Shown piece by piece: positions 50,523 through 61,656 of a stretch of DNA of 64,000 nt. How positions within the stretch are numbered: the stretch's first letter is position 1; the number at the start of each line of letters is the position of its first letter. The notes below the pieces were generated by a model. It was not told where the DNA came from, did not search any database, and worked only from the letters and a program-made list of their open reading frames with translations. The DNA comes from Acidobacteriaceae bacterium (GTDB taxonomy: Bacteria > Acidobacteriota > Terriglobia > Terriglobales > Acidobacteriaceae), in NCBI GenBank assembly GCA_030041515.1, contig JASHNS010000031.1, positions 36,792 to 100,791 of the forward strand, read 5' to 3'. The translations under genes were made by a program, and so were the position numbers.

Positions 50523-51725
50523 ATGGAAGCAGCCATGGACTTCCTTGGGCTCTATCTTTCTATTCCCTTTTGCCGCTCCAAATGCACGTATTGCAACTTT
50601 GCGTCTGGAGTGTTCCCAGCTGCGTACCATGAGCGCTACGTCGCGCGGCTGGAAGAGGACCTGCGCCGCATCCGCACGCGCGCTCGACAGTGGAGCGCCG
50701 CGCTCCCCGACGCCGCCGACTCCATTTACCTGGGCGGAGGCACGCCCACCCTGCTCTCGCCAGCGCTGATCCGTCGCCTCTTCACTGCGCTGCGCCGGGA
50801 ATTTGCCATCACCCCGACCGCGGAGATCACCGTGGAATGCGCGCCGGGGCAGCTTCCGCCCGACGCACTCGACGCGCTCGCTGAAGCAGGCGTGAACCGG
50901 ATCAGCTTCGGCGTCCAGTCCTTCATCGACAGCGAAGCGCGGCAAACGGGGCGGCTGCATACGCGCGCGACGGCGCTTGAGGACATTGCGCGTGTGTGGG
51001 CGGCTGGGATTCGCGGCATCAGCGTGGATCTGATCGCCGGCCTGCCGGGGCAGGCGCACGAGTCCTGGTTTGAGTCGCTGGGCGTGCTGACCGAGACCGG
51101 CGTGGATCACGCCAGCGTGTACATGCTGGAAGTGGACGACGAGTCGCGGCTGGGACGCGAAATGCTGCTCGGCGGCGCGCGCTACCACGCGCAGCAGGTT
51201 CCCGACGACGATCAAATCGCCGAGATGTACACCGAAGCCATTGGCGTCCTGGCCGGGTGCGGCCTGGCGCAGTACGAGATTTCGAACTTCGCGAGGCGCG
51301 GTCACGAATCGCGGCACAACCTCAAGTACTGGCGACGGGAGCCGTATCTTGGCTTCGGCCTCGATGCCCACTCGATGCTGCGCAGCCGTGATGGCGCCGC
51401 GCTGCGCTTCGCAACGACCGACGATCTGGAGGCGTATCTTGCCGGTCCGGTTTGGGCCGAGGGCCCGCGTGTGTTGAGCCGCGAAGAGGAATTGGAGGAA
51501 GCATGGTTCCTGGGCCTGCGCTTGAACGAGGGCGTCAGCGTGGCCGCGCTGCGCGAGGAGTTTTCTCCTGTGGCGTTACGCAACTGCCAGGAAACGGTCG
51601 CCGAACTGGAAGCGGACGGTCTGCTGCAGCGGATTGACACTGACCGCATTGCGCTCACGCCCCGCGGACGCCTGCTGTCGAACGAAGTCTTTGCCCGCTT
51701 CCTGGCCGAGCCGGCCCTCACCTAG
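50523..51725 (+). CDS. hemW: Radical SAM heme chaperone HemW
   Basis: The protein of about 400 residues has the radical SAM cysteines in [12 protein letters not shown] (CxxxCxxC), GGGTPTLL, and FGVQSF. It also has DLIAGLPGQ and the HNLKYW motif near the C-terminal part used for heme binding in HemW. True oxygen-independent coproporphyrinogen oxidases (HemN) have a different N-terminus, so HemW is preferred. The start is ATG at 50523 or 50535; neither ribosome-binding site is strong. It is transcribed together with, or just before, the threonine aldolase gene. Confidence 0.9.
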   Translation: MEAAMDFLGLYLSIPFCRSKCTYCNFASGVFPAAYHERYVARLEEDLRRIRTRARQWSAALPDAADSIYLGGGTPTLLSPALIRRLFTALRREFAITPTAEITVECAPGQLPPDALDALAEAGVNRISFGVQSFIDSEARQTGRLHTRATALEDIARVWAAGIRGISVDLIAGLPGQAHESWFESLGVLTETGVDHASVYMLEVDDESRLGREMLLGGARYHAQQVPDDDQIAEMYTEAIGVLAGCGLAQYEISNFARRGHESRHNLKYWRREPYLGFGLDAHSMLRSRDGAALRFATTDDLEAYLAGPVWAEGPRVLSREEELEEAWFLGLRLNEGVSVAALREEFSPVALRNCQETVAELEADGLLQRIDTDRIALTPRGRLLSNEVFARFLAEPALT

Positions 51726-51760
51726 CCAGCCTGTGGCATTCTGAGTCTGAAAGGAACTTC

Positions 51761-52852
51761 ATGTCCTCGAAGATTGCTGCCTTTGCCGAAGAAGCCGGCG
51801 AAACACGGGCCGCCACGGCGACCATCGACCTGCGCAGCGACACCGTGACGAAGCCGAGCGCGAAGATGCGCGCCGCGATGGCTGCCGCTGAAGTCGGCGA
51901 CGATGTCTACGGCGAGGACCCCACGATCAATCGGCTGGAAGCGCGCGCCGCGGAGATTTTCGGCCGCGAGGCGGCGCTGTTCGTGCCCAGCGGCACCATG
52001 GGGAACCAGATCGCGATTCGCCTGCACACGCAGCATGGGCAGGAAGTCATCTGCATGGAGCGCGCGCACATCGCGGAGTGGGAGATGGCCATGGCCTCAG
52101 CGTTCTCCGGCTGCCAGTTGCGGACGCTGCCTGCCCCGCGCGGCGCGATCACGTGGAGCGAGATTGCGCCGAACATCACCGGTCGCCACTATCACCGCGC
52201 GCAGACGGGGCTGATCGCGCTCGAAAACACGCACAACATGGCCGGCGGCACGGTGGTGCCGTTGCCAGTGCTCGAGGATATCTGGGCCGGCGCTGCTGAG
52301 CGCGGCCTGCCGGTGCATCTGGATGGCGCGCGCATCTTCAACGCGTCCGTGGCTCTGGGCGTAAGCGTGCGCCAACTGACCCGCGGCTTCACCACGGTGA
52401 TGTTCTGCCTGTCGAAGGGGCTGGGCGCGCCCGTGGGTTCGCTGCTGGTCGGATCGCGCGAGCTGATGGACCGGGCCCGCATCATCCGCAAGGGACTGGG
52501 CGGCGGCATGCGCCAGGCAGGCATTCTGGCCGCGGCGGGGCTGATCGCGCTCGAGGAAGGCCCACAGCGCCTGCACGAGGACCATGCCAACGCGCGGCTG
52601 ATCGCGGGGCGCCTGGCGAAGCTGCCCCAGGTCGAGCTGGACCTCGAAAGCGTCCGGACGAACATCATCGTCTTCCGCCCGCGAGGGAACGGCAACGCGG
52701 CGGCGCTTGTGAGTCAGCTGGGACAGCGCGGCGTCCTCTGCGGCACCTCCATCGGAAACGCCATCCGTTTTGTCACGCATCTCGACGTGAACCGCGCCGC
52801 GTGCGAAGAGGCCGCGCGGATCACGGAAGAAGTCCTCGCGAAAGAGCGCTAA
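51761..52852 (+). CDS. Low-specificity L-threonine aldolase
   Basis: The 363-residue PLP enzyme has [18 protein letters not shown] near the N-terminus. The [40 protein letters not shown] and [16 protein letters not shown] (PLP lysine) segments are all present. It cleaves threonine and allo-threonine to glycine and acetaldehyde. With kbl at 36450-37667 the genome has two routes from threonine to glycine. Its 3' end overlaps the convergent MscS gene by four bases. Confidence 0.94.
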   Translation: MSSKIAAFAEEAGETRAATATIDLRSDTVTKPSAKMRAAMAAAEVGDDVYGEDPTINRLEARAAEIFGREAALFVPSGTMGNQIAIRLHTQHGQEVICMERAHIAEWEMAMASAFSGCQLRTLPAPRGAITWSEIAPNITGRHYHRAQTGLIALENTHNMAGGTVVPLPVLEDIWAGAAERGLPVHLDGARIFNASVALGVSVRQLTRGFTTVMFCLSKGLGAPVGSLLVGSRELMDRARIIRKGLGGGMRQAGILAAAGLIALEEGPQRLHEDHANARLIAGRLAKLPQVELDLESVRTNIIVFRPRGNGNAAALVSQLGQRGVLCGTSIGNAIRFVTHLDVNRAACEEAARITEEVLAKER

Positions 52853-53784
52853 GCCTCGCTCTCCGGCCGCGACGGCGGCGCCTGCATCTCTTTCTCCGTG
52901 CTCGGCGGCGTCACTGCCTGCGCCTGTGGCTCCTTCTTCTCCGGCGGATGTACGGTTAAATCCAGCGTCTCCGACGCAATGCCGATCTTCAACTCGGCCT
53001 GCACGCGCTCAAAGATCTTCGAGTAGAGCCAGGAGCTGGCGGCGCGGCGCTTGCGCGGTTCCACCAGATAGCGCATGGTCAGCTCCACGTAATTCGAAGT
53101 CACGCGCGTGTAGACCTTGGGCTCCAGGGTCAGGTCGGGCAGCAGAAAATCCGATCGCAGCTTTTCGATCTCCGCCGCTGCCGGCTTCAGGAAATCGCGG
53201 GTGTACTCCGCGCCCGTCCTGATCAGGATCTCCGTCGCCGCGGCCACGTCGCTCGCATACGTGACCGGCAGCATCAGCTCGTCCCAGATGTAGGAGAAAT
53301 TCTGCGTGTAGTTGTAGACGGGATGCTGGTAGACGCTGGCGTTGGGGAACTGGACGATGCGTCCGGTGGCCTGGTCGCCGTGGATCCAGTTGCCGATCTC
53401 CAGCATGCGCGTGTAGAAGACGCCGATGCCGATGACATCGCCGGCCATATTCTGGAACTCGATGCGGTCGCCGATGCGATACAGGCGCCCGAACCAGATC
53501 GACAGCCGCCCCGCGATCGAGAGCAGTGGCTCCTTCAGGGCGAAGGCCAGGCCCGCCCCGATCAGGCCGAAGAAGGTGCCCCGATTGGTGAGAAGGCGTC
53601 CCCACAGAATAACGAGGACAACGAGCGCCGCCAGCGTGGTCAGCAGCGCCAGGTTCGTCCGCCAGCCGTACTTCTCCTGCGGCGAGATGGGACGGCGGCG
53701 GATGAGCGCCGAGCCGACGCGATCGATGACGAAGGCGGCTCCAACGGCGACTGCGGTACCAATGGTCGCGACCGGATATTCCAT
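52849..53784 (-). CDS. MscS-family mechanosensitive channel, short form
   Basis: The 311-residue protein has transmembrane segments at about 3-22, 45-65 and 70-88 ([24 protein letters not shown]), then the MscS beta domain ([48 protein letters not shown]). The disordered C-terminus is Pro/Glu/Ala-rich. Compared with the channel at 21672-22658 the pore helix is more divergent. The ATG at 53784 is preferred; a longer frame to 53916 would overlap the divergent gene's upstream region. Confidence 0.9.
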   Translation of the reverse strand: MEYPVATIGTAVAVGAAFVIDRVGSALIRRRPISPQEKYGWRTNLALLTTLAALVVLVILWGRLLTNRGTFFGLIGAGLAFALKEPLLSIAGRLSIWFGRLYRIGDRIEFQNMAGDVIGIGVFYTRMLEIGNWIHGDQATGRIVQFPNASVYQHPVYNYTQNFSYIWDELMLPVTYASDVAAATEILIRTGAEYTRDFLKPAAAEIEKLRSDFLLPDLTLEPKVYTRVTSNYVELTMRYLVEPRKRRAASSWLYSKIFERVQAELKIGIASETLDLTVHPPEKKEPQAQAVTPPSTEKEMQAPPSRPESEA

Positions 53785-53885
53785 CGAGAATTGGGATGCG
53801 CCGACAGGGCTGCGCGTGTGGAAGGAAGTTGATTCCTGCCTGTTGTTTAGGGGCACCGGGAGACGGATCGTGCACGGCGGGCGTC

Positions 53886-53891
53886 TATAAT
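53886..53891 (+). promoter_or_regulatory. TATAAT -10 element, possible leaderless start
   Basis: A perfect TATAAT ends eight bases before the ATG at 53900. Transcription normally starts six to seven bases after a -10, which would put the first base at about 53897-53899, so a leaderless or near-leaderless mRNA is possible. There is no clear -35 at 17 bp. Confidence 0.4.
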
Positions 53892-53899
53892 GGATGCTT

Positions 53900-54886
53900 A
53901 TGCCGAAGTATTCCATCGTCGTCCCCTTTCACAACGAAGAAGAGAACGTCACCGTCCTGTACGACCGCCTGAAAGGGGTCATGGAGTCGGTCGGCGATCC
54001 CTTTGAGATCGTGTTCGTGGACGACGGATCGAATGACCGCACCTGCCGGATGCTGGAAGAGATTGCCGCGGTGGACAGCCGGGTGCTGGTGGTCAAGCTG
54101 CGCCGGAACTTCGGGCAGACGTCGGCGCTGGCCGCCGGGTTCGACCACGCCGAGGGCGACTTCATCCTCTCCATGGACGGCGACCTGCAGCACGACCCCG
54201 CGGAAATCCCCGCCTTCCTCGAGAAGCTGGAAGAGGGCTACGACGTGGTGAGCGGCTGGCGGAAGGAGCGCATCGACAACTTCGTGATGCGGCGCATCCC
54301 GTCGCGCTGCGCCAACTGGCTGATGGCGAAGCTTTCCGGCGTCGACATTCACGACTTCGGCACCACCTTCAAAGCCTATCGCCGCGAAGTCATCCACAAC
54401 GTGCCGCTGTATGGCGAGATGCACCGCTTCATTCCCGCGCTGGCATCGTGGTACGGGGCCAGCATCTGCGAAATCCCCATCACCAACGTCAATCGCGAGC
54501 GGGGAAAATCGCACTACGGCATCGGGCGGACGTTTCGCGTCTTTTTCGACCTGCTGACCATCCGGTTCCTGCTGAAATACATGACGCGCCCGCTGCATTT
54601 CTTCGGCAGCGTGGGCGCGCTGGGCATTCTGGCCGGCAGCGGGATTTCGGCGTTTCTGCTGGCTCTGAAAGTTTTCACGCACCAGCACGTGATGGACCAG
54701 CACGGCCCGCTGTTTGTGATCGCCGCGGTGCTGATGCTGGCCGGCACGCAGTTGCTGGCCATCGGACTGCTAGGCGAACTGCAGGTGCGGCATTACCACG
54801 CGTCGTCGCAGCGGGCGCCGTATACGATCGATCGGCTGGTGCGCCTGCGCGCTCCCGAAGAGCCAAGCATGCTGCCGGACAACTGA
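53900..54886 (+). CDS. GT2 glycosyltransferase, dolichol-phosphate-mannose-synthase/GtrB type
   Basis: This 328-residue protein has a catalytic GT-A domain (about 1-220) with YSIVVPFHNEEENV, FVDDGSNDRT, RNFGQTSALAAGFDHAEGDF, the DxD-like SMDGDLQHDP and the GKSHYGIGRTFRVF segment. Two C-terminal transmembrane helices follow (about 235-260 and 275-300). This layout is that of enzymes that load a sugar onto undecaprenyl or another polyprenyl phosphate on the cytoplasmic face. It is not obviously operonic with glgE downstream. An ATG six bases upstream (53894) is an alternative start. Confidence 0.92.
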   Translation: MPKYSIVVPFHNEEENVTVLYDRLKGVMESVGDPFEIVFVDDGSNDRTCRMLEEIAAVDSRVLVVKLRRNFGQTSALAAGFDHAEGDFILSMDGDLQHDPAEIPAFLEKLEEGYDVVSGWRKERIDNFVMRRIPSRCANWLMAKLSGVDIHDFGTTFKAYRREVIHNVPLYGEMHRFIPALASWYGASICEIPITNVNRERGKSHYGIGRTFRVFFDLLTIRFLLKYMTRPLHFFGSVGALGILAGSGISAFLLALKVFTHQHVMDQHGPLFVIAAVLMLAGTQLLAIGLLGELQVRHYHASSQRAPYTIDRLVRLRAPEEPSMLPDN

Positions 54887-55036
54887 GCCAGGCTGCGTGA
54901 CCCCGGCTCCCCCGTTCTCGCGGCCTTTGATTTTTTGTGCACCTGCGGGCCAGATGCACCCAATCCCCGGACTTTGATTCGTAGAATCAGAACCAACGCC
55001 TGGGCACCTGACCCGCATCTCCGCCTGCGTAGAACC

Positions 55037-57037
55037 ATGCCCAAACCTGCCGACGGAAGAAAACGCGTCGTCGTCGAAAGCGTCCAGCCGGAAATCGACG
55101 CAGGCCGCTTCCCTGTCAAACGCATTGTCGGCGACACCGTTCGCGCCGAGGCGGATGTCTTTGCCGACGGCCATGACCATGTCGCGGCGCGCCTGCTCTT
55201 CCGCTATTGCGACGTGCCGCAGTGGACTGCGGTCCCCATGCAGCCACTGGGCAACGACCGCTGGCGCGCGGAATTCTCCGTGGCGCGGGTGGGCGAGTAT
55301 CTCTATACCGTCAGCGGAACCATCGACCACTTCGATACGTGGCGGAGCGACCTGGAGAAACGGATCGCCGCGGGACAAAAAGTCGCCGTGGATCTGTTGA
55401 ACGGAGCGCAACTGGTGGAGGAGGCCGCCGAACGCGCCGGGCGCGACGACGCGGATGTCCTGCGCCGCTGGGCCGCCCAAATGCGCGACGCGGAGAAGCT
55501 TGAGGCTGCGCAAACGGCCGCGCTCGATCCCGCGCTGGCTGCGATGATGGCAACGTATCCCGATCCCGCGCTGGAGACGCGCTATGAGCGGGAGCTGCGC
55601 GTCTGCGTCGATCGAGAGAGGGCGCGCTACTCCGCCTGGTATGAGATGTTCCCCCGATCCACAGCTGCGGAGGCCGGCCGCCACGGCACATTCAAAGACG
55701 TGGAGGCGAGGCTGGATTATGTCGCCGGACTCGGCTTCGACGTGCTCTATCTGCCGCCCATTCATCCCATCGGGCGCAGTTTCCGCAAAGGCAGGAATAA
55801 TTCTGAAACCGCGGAGCCCGGAGATGTCGGCAGCCCGTGGGCCATCGGCGCGGCCGGGCCTGACGGGGGCGGCCACACGGCGATTCATCCGGAACTGGGC
55901 ACGTTCGACGATTTTCAGCATCTGCTGCGCGTCGCCGCCGCGAAAGGCCTGGAGCTGGCGCTCGACATCGCCTTCCAGTGCTCGCCCGACCATCCCTGGG
56001 TTCAGGAGCATCCCGCGTGGTTCAAACACCGCGCCGACGGGAGCATCCAGTACGCGGAGAATCCGCCCAAAAAATATCAGGACATTTACCCCCTCGATTT
56101 CGAGAGCAGTGACTGGCCGGCCCTGTGGGACGCGCTGCGCGATGTATTCCTCTTCTGGATCGAGCAGGGCGTACGCATCTTCCGCGTCGACAACCCGCAT
56201 ACCAAGGCATTTCCCTTTTGGGAGTGGTGCATTGGGGAGATCAAGCGCGATTATCCTGACGCGCTTTTCCTTGCCGAAGCCTTCACGCGTCCGCGCGTGA
56301 TGCAGAGGCTGGCGAAGCTCGGTTTCTCGCAGTCGTACACGTACTTCACCTGGCGCAACACGAAGCAGGAGATCACGGAATATTTTACGGAGTTGGCGGA
56401 ATCGCCGCTCCGCGAATATTTGCGTCCGAATCTGTGGCCGAATACACCGGACATTTTGCCGGAGGCGCTGCAGATCGGCGGACGCGCCGCGTTCCTCAGC
56501 CGTCTGGTGCTCGCCGCGACGCTAGGGCCGAGTTACGGCATCTACGGTCCGGCCTTCGAGCTGGGCGAGCACGAGCCGCTGCGCCCCGGCAGCGAAGAGT
56601 ATCTGCACTCGGAGAAATACGAGATCCGCGAGTGGAATCTGGACACGCCGGGGAGCCTCGCCGGAGCGATCGCTTTGCTCAACCGCAGCCGCCGCGAGAA
56701 TGCTGCGCTGCATGCGAGCCACCATCTGCACTTCCACACCACGGACAGCTCCAGCCTGATCGCATACAGCAAATCCAGTCTCGATGAGTCCAATACTGTG
56801 CTGATGATCGTGAACCTCGATCCCCACCATAAGCAGGCGGGCTGGATCGATCTGGACCTGGACGCAATGCACATCCGTCCTGGCGAGACGTTTCAGGTCT
56901 GGGACCACCTCTCCGGCGCCCGTTTCCTCTGGCAGAGCCCGCGCGCCTACGTTGAGCTGTCACCGGAGATGCCGGCGCATCTGTTTCGCGTGCAGCGCCG
57001 CGTGCGCTCCGAGAAGGACTTCGACTACTACCAGTGA
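55037..57037 (+). CDS. glgE: Alpha-1,4-glucan:maltose-1-phosphate maltosyltransferase
   Basis: The 666-residue GH13 enzyme has an N-terminal helical/beta domain (about 1-200) with [21 protein letters not shown]. The GH13 catalytic domain follows with the nucleophile Asp385 in FRVDNPHTK and the acid/base Glu414 in FLAEAFTRP. The C-terminal part contains [10 protein letters not shown] and [20 protein letters not shown] signatures of GlgE. It extends alpha-glucan chains using maltose 1-phosphate. The next gene makes that donor from trehalose, so the pair forms the GlgE pathway. The ATG at 55037 starts [16 protein letters not shown]. Confidence 0.95.
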   Translation: MPKPADGRKRVVVESVQPEIDAGRFPVKRIVGDTVRAEADVFADGHDHVAARLLFRYCDVPQWTAVPMQPLGNDRWRAEFSVARVGEYLYTVSGTIDHFDTWRSDLEKRIAAGQKVAVDLLNGAQLVEEAAERAGRDDADVLRRWAAQMRDAEKLEAAQTAALDPALAAMMATYPDPALETRYERELRVCVDRERARYSAWYEMFPRSTAAEAGRHGTFKDVEARLDYVAGLGFDVLYLPPIHPIGRSFRKGRNNSETAEPGDVGSPWAIGAAGPDGGGHTAIHPELGTFDDFQHLLRVAAAKGLELALDIAFQCSPDHPWVQEHPAWFKHRADGSIQYAENPPKKYQDIYPLDFESSDWPALWDALRDVFLFWIEQGVRIFRVDNPHTKAFPFWEWCIGEIKRDYPDALFLAEAFTRPRVMQRLAKLGFSQSYTYFTWRNTKQEITEYFTELAESPLREYLRPNLWPNTPDILPEALQIGGRAAFLSRLVLAATLGPSYGIYGPAFELGEHEPLRPGSEEYLHSEKYEIREWNLDTPGSLAGAIALLNRSRRENAALHASHHLHFHTTDSSSLIAYSKSSLDESNTVLMIVNLDPHHKQAGWIDLDLDAMHIRPGETFQVWDHLSGARFLWQSPRAYVELSPEMPAHLFRVQRRVRSEKDFDYYQ

Positions 57038-57051
57038 GGACACGGGACTCG

Positions 57052-60000
57052 ATGCCGGAACTTCAGACCATCGTACGCAAGCCGGGGAGTAACTCCGACC
57101 CGCTCTGGTACAAGGACGCCATCCTCTATGAAGTTTCCGTCAAGGCTTTCCAGGACAGCAACAACGACGGCGTGGGCGATTTTCCCGGCCTGATGCAGCG
57201 CCTGGATTATCTGCAGGACCTGGGCGTGACTTGTTTGTGGCTGCTGCCTTTTTTCCCGTCGCCGCTGCGCGACGACGGCTACGATATATCCGACTACATG
57301 AGCGTGCATCCCAGCTACGGCACGCTCGAGGATTTTCAGCGCTTTCTTGAGGCGGCGCACGACCGCGGCCTGCAGGTGATGATCGAACTGGTCATCAACC
57401 ACTCGTCCGACCAGCATCCCTGGTTCCAGCGCGCGCGCCATGCACCAGCCGGCTCACCGGAGCGCAACTTTTATGTCTGGTCTGACACCGATCAGAAATA
57501 CAAGGACGCGCGCATCATCTTCACCGATACCGAGAAATCGAACTGGACGTGGGATCCGGTGGCGCAGGCCTACTACTGGCACCGCTTCTTCTCGCACCAG
57601 CCCGACCTGAATTACGACAATCCCGAGGTGCTGGAAGAAGTACTCTCGGTGATGCGCTACTGGCTGGACATGGGAGTGGACGCGCTGCGCATTGACGCGA
57701 TTCCGTATCTGGTGGAACGCGACGGCACGAACTGCGAGAACCTGCCGGAGACGCACGAGATCATCAAAAAAATACGCGCGGCCATCGACGAGGGCTATGC
57801 CGGGCGCATGGTGCTGGCTGAAGCCAACCAGTGGCCGACCGACGTGCGGCCGTACTTCGGCAACGGCGACGAGTGCCATATGGCCTTCCACTTCCCCCTG
57901 ATGCCGCGCCTCTATATGGGGCTGCGGCAGGAAGACCGGCTGCCCATCACCGACATCATGGCGCAGACGCCGGCCATTCCGGACAACTGCCAGTGGGGAC
58001 TCTTCCTGCGCAATCACGACGAGCTGACCCTGGAGATGGTCTCCGACGACGAGCGCGACTACATGTATCTGGCCTACAGCGCCGATCCGCGCATGCGGAT
58101 CAACATCGGCATTCGCCGCCGGCTCGCGCCGCTGCTCGACAACAACCGGCGCCGCATCGAGCTGCTCAGCAGCATCCTGTTTTCGTTCCCAGGTACGCCC
58201 ATCCTGTATTACGGCGACGAGCTGGGCATGGGCGACAACATCTATCTGGGCGACCGCAACGGCGTGCGCACCCCCATGCAGTGGACTCCTGACCGCAACG
58301 CCGGATTCTCGCGCTGCAATCCCGCGAAGCTGTACAGTCCGGTGATCATGGATCCGGTGTGGGGCTATGAAGCGATCAACGTGGAGGCGCAGCAGAACGA
58401 TCCCTCCTCGCTGCTGAACTGGATGCGCAACATGATCGCGCTGCGCAAGCTCTTCCAGGTCTTCGGGCGGGGTACGTTACGTTTTCTTGACTCGTCGAAC
58501 CGCAAGGTGCTGGCGTATGTGCGCCAGTATCAGGAACAGACGGTACTGTGCGTGGCGAATCTGTCGCGCTTCGCGCAGCCGGTGCAACTGGATCTTTCGG
58601 AACTCGACGGCATGACGCCGGTGGAAATGCTGGGCTACGTCGAGTTTCCGTTGATCACGAAACAGCCCTACGCGCTGACGCTGGGACCCTACGGATTCCT
58701 GTGGCTGGAACTGCAGCCGGCGATGAACACCGTCGAGATGACTGCTTCGGCGAGCGGCGAGGAATCGTTCTATGTAGAAAGCGAGAATGACTGGCAGGCC
58801 GTTCTTTCCGCCGATGGCGCGATGAAGCTGGAGGCTCTGCTGCCCGCGTATTTGCAGCGGCAGCGCTGGTTCGGGAGCAAATCGCGGAGCATCCTGCACG
58901 CAAAGGTGGATGATTGCCTGCTCTTCGACGAAAACCGGTCAGCCCTGGTATGGGTGACCGTGGAGTATGACACGGGCGAGCCGGAGCTGTGGCTGCTGTG
59001 CCTGGCCATGAGTTTCGGCGCGGACGCTGACGCGCTGCGCGAGTCGGCGCCGCAGCAGGTGCTGGCCGTCGTGGGATCGGCGGCCATCTCCGGCGTGCTG
59101 CATGACGGGATGCTGCGCGCGGGCGCGCCGGCAGCGCTGCTGGAGGTTCTCGCGCGGGGAGAGGAACTGCACACGCGGCACGCCGTGCTGCGTGGACTGC
59201 CCGGCGCAGCGCTGCCTGGCCTGCGCGGAGCGCAGCCCCTGACGACGCGGCCGGCCGGCGCGGAACAAAGCAACTCGTCGGCGATCTTCGGCGACCGCCT
59301 GATCATGAAGCTCTTTCGACGCCAGCAGCCCGGCGCCAATCCCGATGTCGAAATCGGCCGCTTCCTCACCGAAACGGCGAAGTTCGCGAACATTCCGCCG
59401 TTTGCCGGCTCGATTGAGTATCGCCGCAACGGCCACGAGCCGGCTACGCTGGCTCTCCTGCAGGGCCTTGTGGCCAACGAGGGCGACGGCTGGCAGTGGA
59501 CTCTTGAAGAGCTGGACCGCTTCTACGAGAGCGCCTCCTTCTCGCGATCCGTGCCCTCTGCGCTCGCTGCGGCGCCGGCCGACACGATCCCTGCGCAGGC
59601 GCGCGAGTACGCGGGCATGTTTCTTGAAGCGGCGGCCACGCTGGGTCGGCGCACTGCGGAGATGCATCTGGCGCTGGCCTCAGGCCGCAACGCCGATTTT
59701 GCCCCGCAGATTCCGCGGCCGCAGGATCTGGAGAGCCTGCGCGCCGGATTGTCTGCCCACGCAGCGCGCGCTTTCGACGCTCTGAAGAGCAGCCTGTCGC
59801 GGCTGCCGGACGATGCCGTGGAGCAGGCCGCGCTGACCCTGAGCCGCCGCGGCGCTCTTCTGGGGAAATTCGCCGCGCTTACGCAGCTCGGCGAGGTCGG
59901 CCAGTGGACCCGCATCCACGGCGACTACCATCTGGGCCAGGTGCTGCGCTCCCGCGGGGATTTTGTCATCCTCGATTTCGAGGGTGAGCCTGCCCGATCG

Positions 60001-60372
60001 CTCGAAGAGCGCCGCGCCAAACATTCGCCGCTGAAGGACGTCGCCGGGATGCTGCGTTCCTTCAGCTATGGAGCTTTTGCCGCGCTCACGCACTACATCG
60101 CACGCCGTCCTGCCGAACTCGGCCAGCTGGAGCCCTGGGCTCGGCTGTGGGAGTCTGCCGTTTCCGCCGAGTTTCTGCGCGCATGGCGTGAGACCGCCGG
60201 GCAATCGCCGATCGTTCCGGCAGCACGCGAGCACTTCGACGCCCTGCTGGAGATTTACATGCTCGATAAGGCGCTCTACGAACTCCTGTACGAGCTGAAC
60301 AATCGGCCCGCATGGATCCGCATACCACTCCACGGCATCCTTTCTCTGCGGTTGCACCCGGGGAAGAACTGA
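57052..60372 (+). CDS. treS: Trehalose synthase-maltokinase fusion protein
   Basis: The protein of about 1106 residues joins two enzymes. Residues 1-560 are trehalose synthase (GH13: Asp215 in LRIDAIPYL, Glu257 in LAEANQW, Asp323 in RNHDE), which converts trehalose and maltose. Residues about 600-1100 are maltokinase, with the lysine in [18 protein letters not shown], the catalytic [10 protein letters not shown] (His956-Asp958) and DFEGEP (Asp975). The fusion channels maltose to maltose 1-phosphate, the GlgE donor. The start is ATG 57052; a GTG at 57034 overlaps the glgE stop. Confidence 0.95.
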   Translation: MPELQTIVRKPGSNSDPLWYKDAILYEVSVKAFQDSNNDGVGDFPGLMQRLDYLQDLGVTCLWLLPFFPSPLRDDGYDISDYMSVHPSYGTLEDFQRFLEAAHDRGLQVMIELVINHSSDQHPWFQRARHAPAGSPERNFYVWSDTDQKYKDARIIFTDTEKSNWTWDPVAQAYYWHRFFSHQPDLNYDNPEVLEEVLSVMRYWLDMGVDALRIDAIPYLVERDGTNCENLPETHEIIKKIRAAIDEGYAGRMVLAEANQWPTDVRPYFGNGDECHMAFHFPLMPRLYMGLRQEDRLPITDIMAQTPAIPDNCQWGLFLRNHDELTLEMVSDDERDYMYLAYSADPRMRINIGIRRRLAPLLDNNRRRIELLSSILFSFPGTPILYYGDELGMGDNIYLGDRNGVRTPMQWTPDRNAGFSRCNPAKLYSPVIMDPVWGYEAINVEAQQNDPSSLLNWMRNMIALRKLFQVFGRGTLRFLDSSNRKVLAYVRQYQEQTVLCVANLSRFAQPVQLDLSELDGMTPVEMLGYVEFPLITKQPYALTLGPYGFLWLELQPAMNTVEMTASASGEESFYVESENDWQAVLSADGAMKLEALLPAYLQRQRWFGSKSRSILHAKVDDCLLFDENRSALVWVTVEYDTGEPELWLLCLAMSFGADADALRESAPQQVLAVVGSAAISGVLHDGMLRAGAPAALLEVLARGEELHTRHAVLRGLPGAALPGLRGAQPLTTRPAGAEQSNSSAIFGDRLIMKLFRRQQPGANPDVEIGRFLTETAKFANIPPFAGSIEYRRNGHEPATLALLQGLVANEGDGWQWTLEELDRFYESASFSRSVPSALAAAPADTIPAQAREYAGMFLEAAATLGRRTAEMHLALASGRNADFAPQIPRPQDLESLRAGLSAHAARAFDALKSSLSRLPDDAVEQAALTLSRRGALLGKFAALTQLGEVGQWTRIHGDYHLGQVLRSRGDFVILDFEGEPARSLEERRAKHSPLKDVAGMLRSFSYGAFAALTHYIARRPAELGQLEPWARLWESAVSAEFLRAWRETAGQSPIVPAAREHFDALLEIYMLDKALYELLYELNNRPAWIRIPLHGILSLRLHPGKN

Positions 60373-60374
60373 CG

Positions 60375-61634
60375 ATGGCCGGTATCGAATTCAGCGAAGA
60401 GACGCGGCAGCAGGCGGAGCGCATCGGCTCGGCCGACATTGTGGTGGGCGTGGCCGGCCCGGTTGCGGCGGATGCGGTGCGCACGCGGGCAGAGACGGTT
60501 TTCGGCCTGCTCGGCCCCAGTTTCACCTCTCTTCGTTTCGTCTTTGCGTGGCCCTCCAGCGCGGCGGACGCACCCGCTGCTTCGCTGGCGGCAGACCAGC
60601 CGGCAGCACTCACGTTTTTTCCCTTCGCATCTCCTGCGCATGCGGAGGGCGAATTGTGGGCGGGGGTTTCCGCGCAGCAGCGCGCGGTGCTGTCGCTGGC
60701 CGCCCATCTCAACGCGCGCGCCTGCATTGTCCTTGGCGCCGATCTCGCCGCGCTCCATGCTCATCCATTGCAGCTCCTCGCCTACGCAGTGCTGGAGCGA
60801 CAGTGCGGTCTTGTGATGCCCATCTACAACGCGGCGAAATACGACGGCCTCATCAACAGCGGCATTTTGGCCCCTCTCAACCGTGCGCTTTACGGGCGGC
60901 GCATACGCTATCCGCTGGCTTTCGACTTCGCCGCTTCCGGCGCAATGTGCGCCCGCCTCGCGCGCCTCGAATCGCACCAGAACAACCATGGCGGGAGCGG
61001 GCTGCTCTGGCCGGTCACAGCCGCCACCACGCAATCCCCGCAAACCACCATCGGCCAGGTGCATCTGGACGTGCATCATCCGACCGCATCCGGAGGGCTG
61101 GATCTGAGCGCGGTGCTGGCGCAGATCGTCGGCTCGCTGTTCCAGGAGACGGAAGCCTGCGCCGCGCACTGGCAGCGCGTGCGCGGATCGCAGCCGGTCC
61201 CGGTATGGGGCGCCGCGGCTGCGGAGCCGCCCGAAGGTCAGCCAGTTGATACGCGGCCCATGCTCGACTCGTTCCTGCTGGGCTCGCGCAACCTGGATGA
61301 GGTGTGGCGCCTGGTGCTGCCTCCCAACACCCTGCTGGATCTGCGCCGCCTGACCAAACTCGCGCCGGAGGATTTTCGCATGCCGGACGAACTGTGGGCC
61401 GGCATCGTGTATGACTTTGCCCTCGCCTACCGGCTGCGGACCCTGGGACGCGCGCATTTACTGGGCGCGCTCACGCCCCTTTACCTCGGCTGGGTCGCGT
61501 CGTATATCCGGGAAGTCTCGGTTCTGAGCCACACCGACGCGGAGCAGCGCCTGGAGCAGTTCGCCCGCGTGTGGGAAGAAAAGAAGCCCTACCTGCTGTC
61601 CCGCTGGAGATGGCCGGATCGTTTCAATCCATAG
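60375..61634 (+). CDS. GT81/GpgS-like glycosyltransferase-fold protein, DxD motif altered
   Basis: This is a 419-residue protein. The middle part resembles glucosyl-3-phosphoglycerate/mannosylglycerate synthases (GT81): ARACIVLGADLAALHAHPL occupies the place of the (V)(D)ADLR motif. It is followed by VMPIYNAAKYDGLINSGILAPLNRALYGRRIRYPLAFDFAASGAM, close to the GT81 pattern P-Y-R...DGTITN...P..RALYG..IRQPIGGDF. The first Asp of DxD is Gly121. The N-terminal ADIVVGVAGPV is a GT-A-like start without the usual nucleotide-binding residues. It starts three bases after the treS stop, so it is part of the operon. It may be inactive or regulatory. Confidence 0.7.
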   Translation: MAGIEFSEETRQQAERIGSADIVVGVAGPVAADAVRTRAETVFGLLGPSFTSLRFVFAWPSSAADAPAASLAADQPAALTFFPFASPAHAEGELWAGVSAQQRAVLSLAAHLNARACIVLGADLAALHAHPLQLLAYAVLERQCGLVMPIYNAAKYDGLINSGILAPLNRALYGRRIRYPLAFDFAASGAMCARLARLESHQNNHGGSGLLWPVTAATTQSPQTTIGQVHLDVHHPTASGGLDLSAVLAQIVGSLFQETEACAAHWQRVRGSQPVPVWGAAAAEPPEGQPVDTRPMLDSFLLGSRNLDEVWRLVLPPNTLLDLRRLTKLAPEDFRMPDELWAGIVYDFALAYRLRTLGRAHLLGALTPLYLGWVASYIREVSVLSHTDAEQRLEQFARVWEEKKPYLLSRWRWPDRFNP

Positions 61635-61656
61635 TTCCACGGGAAGGAGAAGTGCT

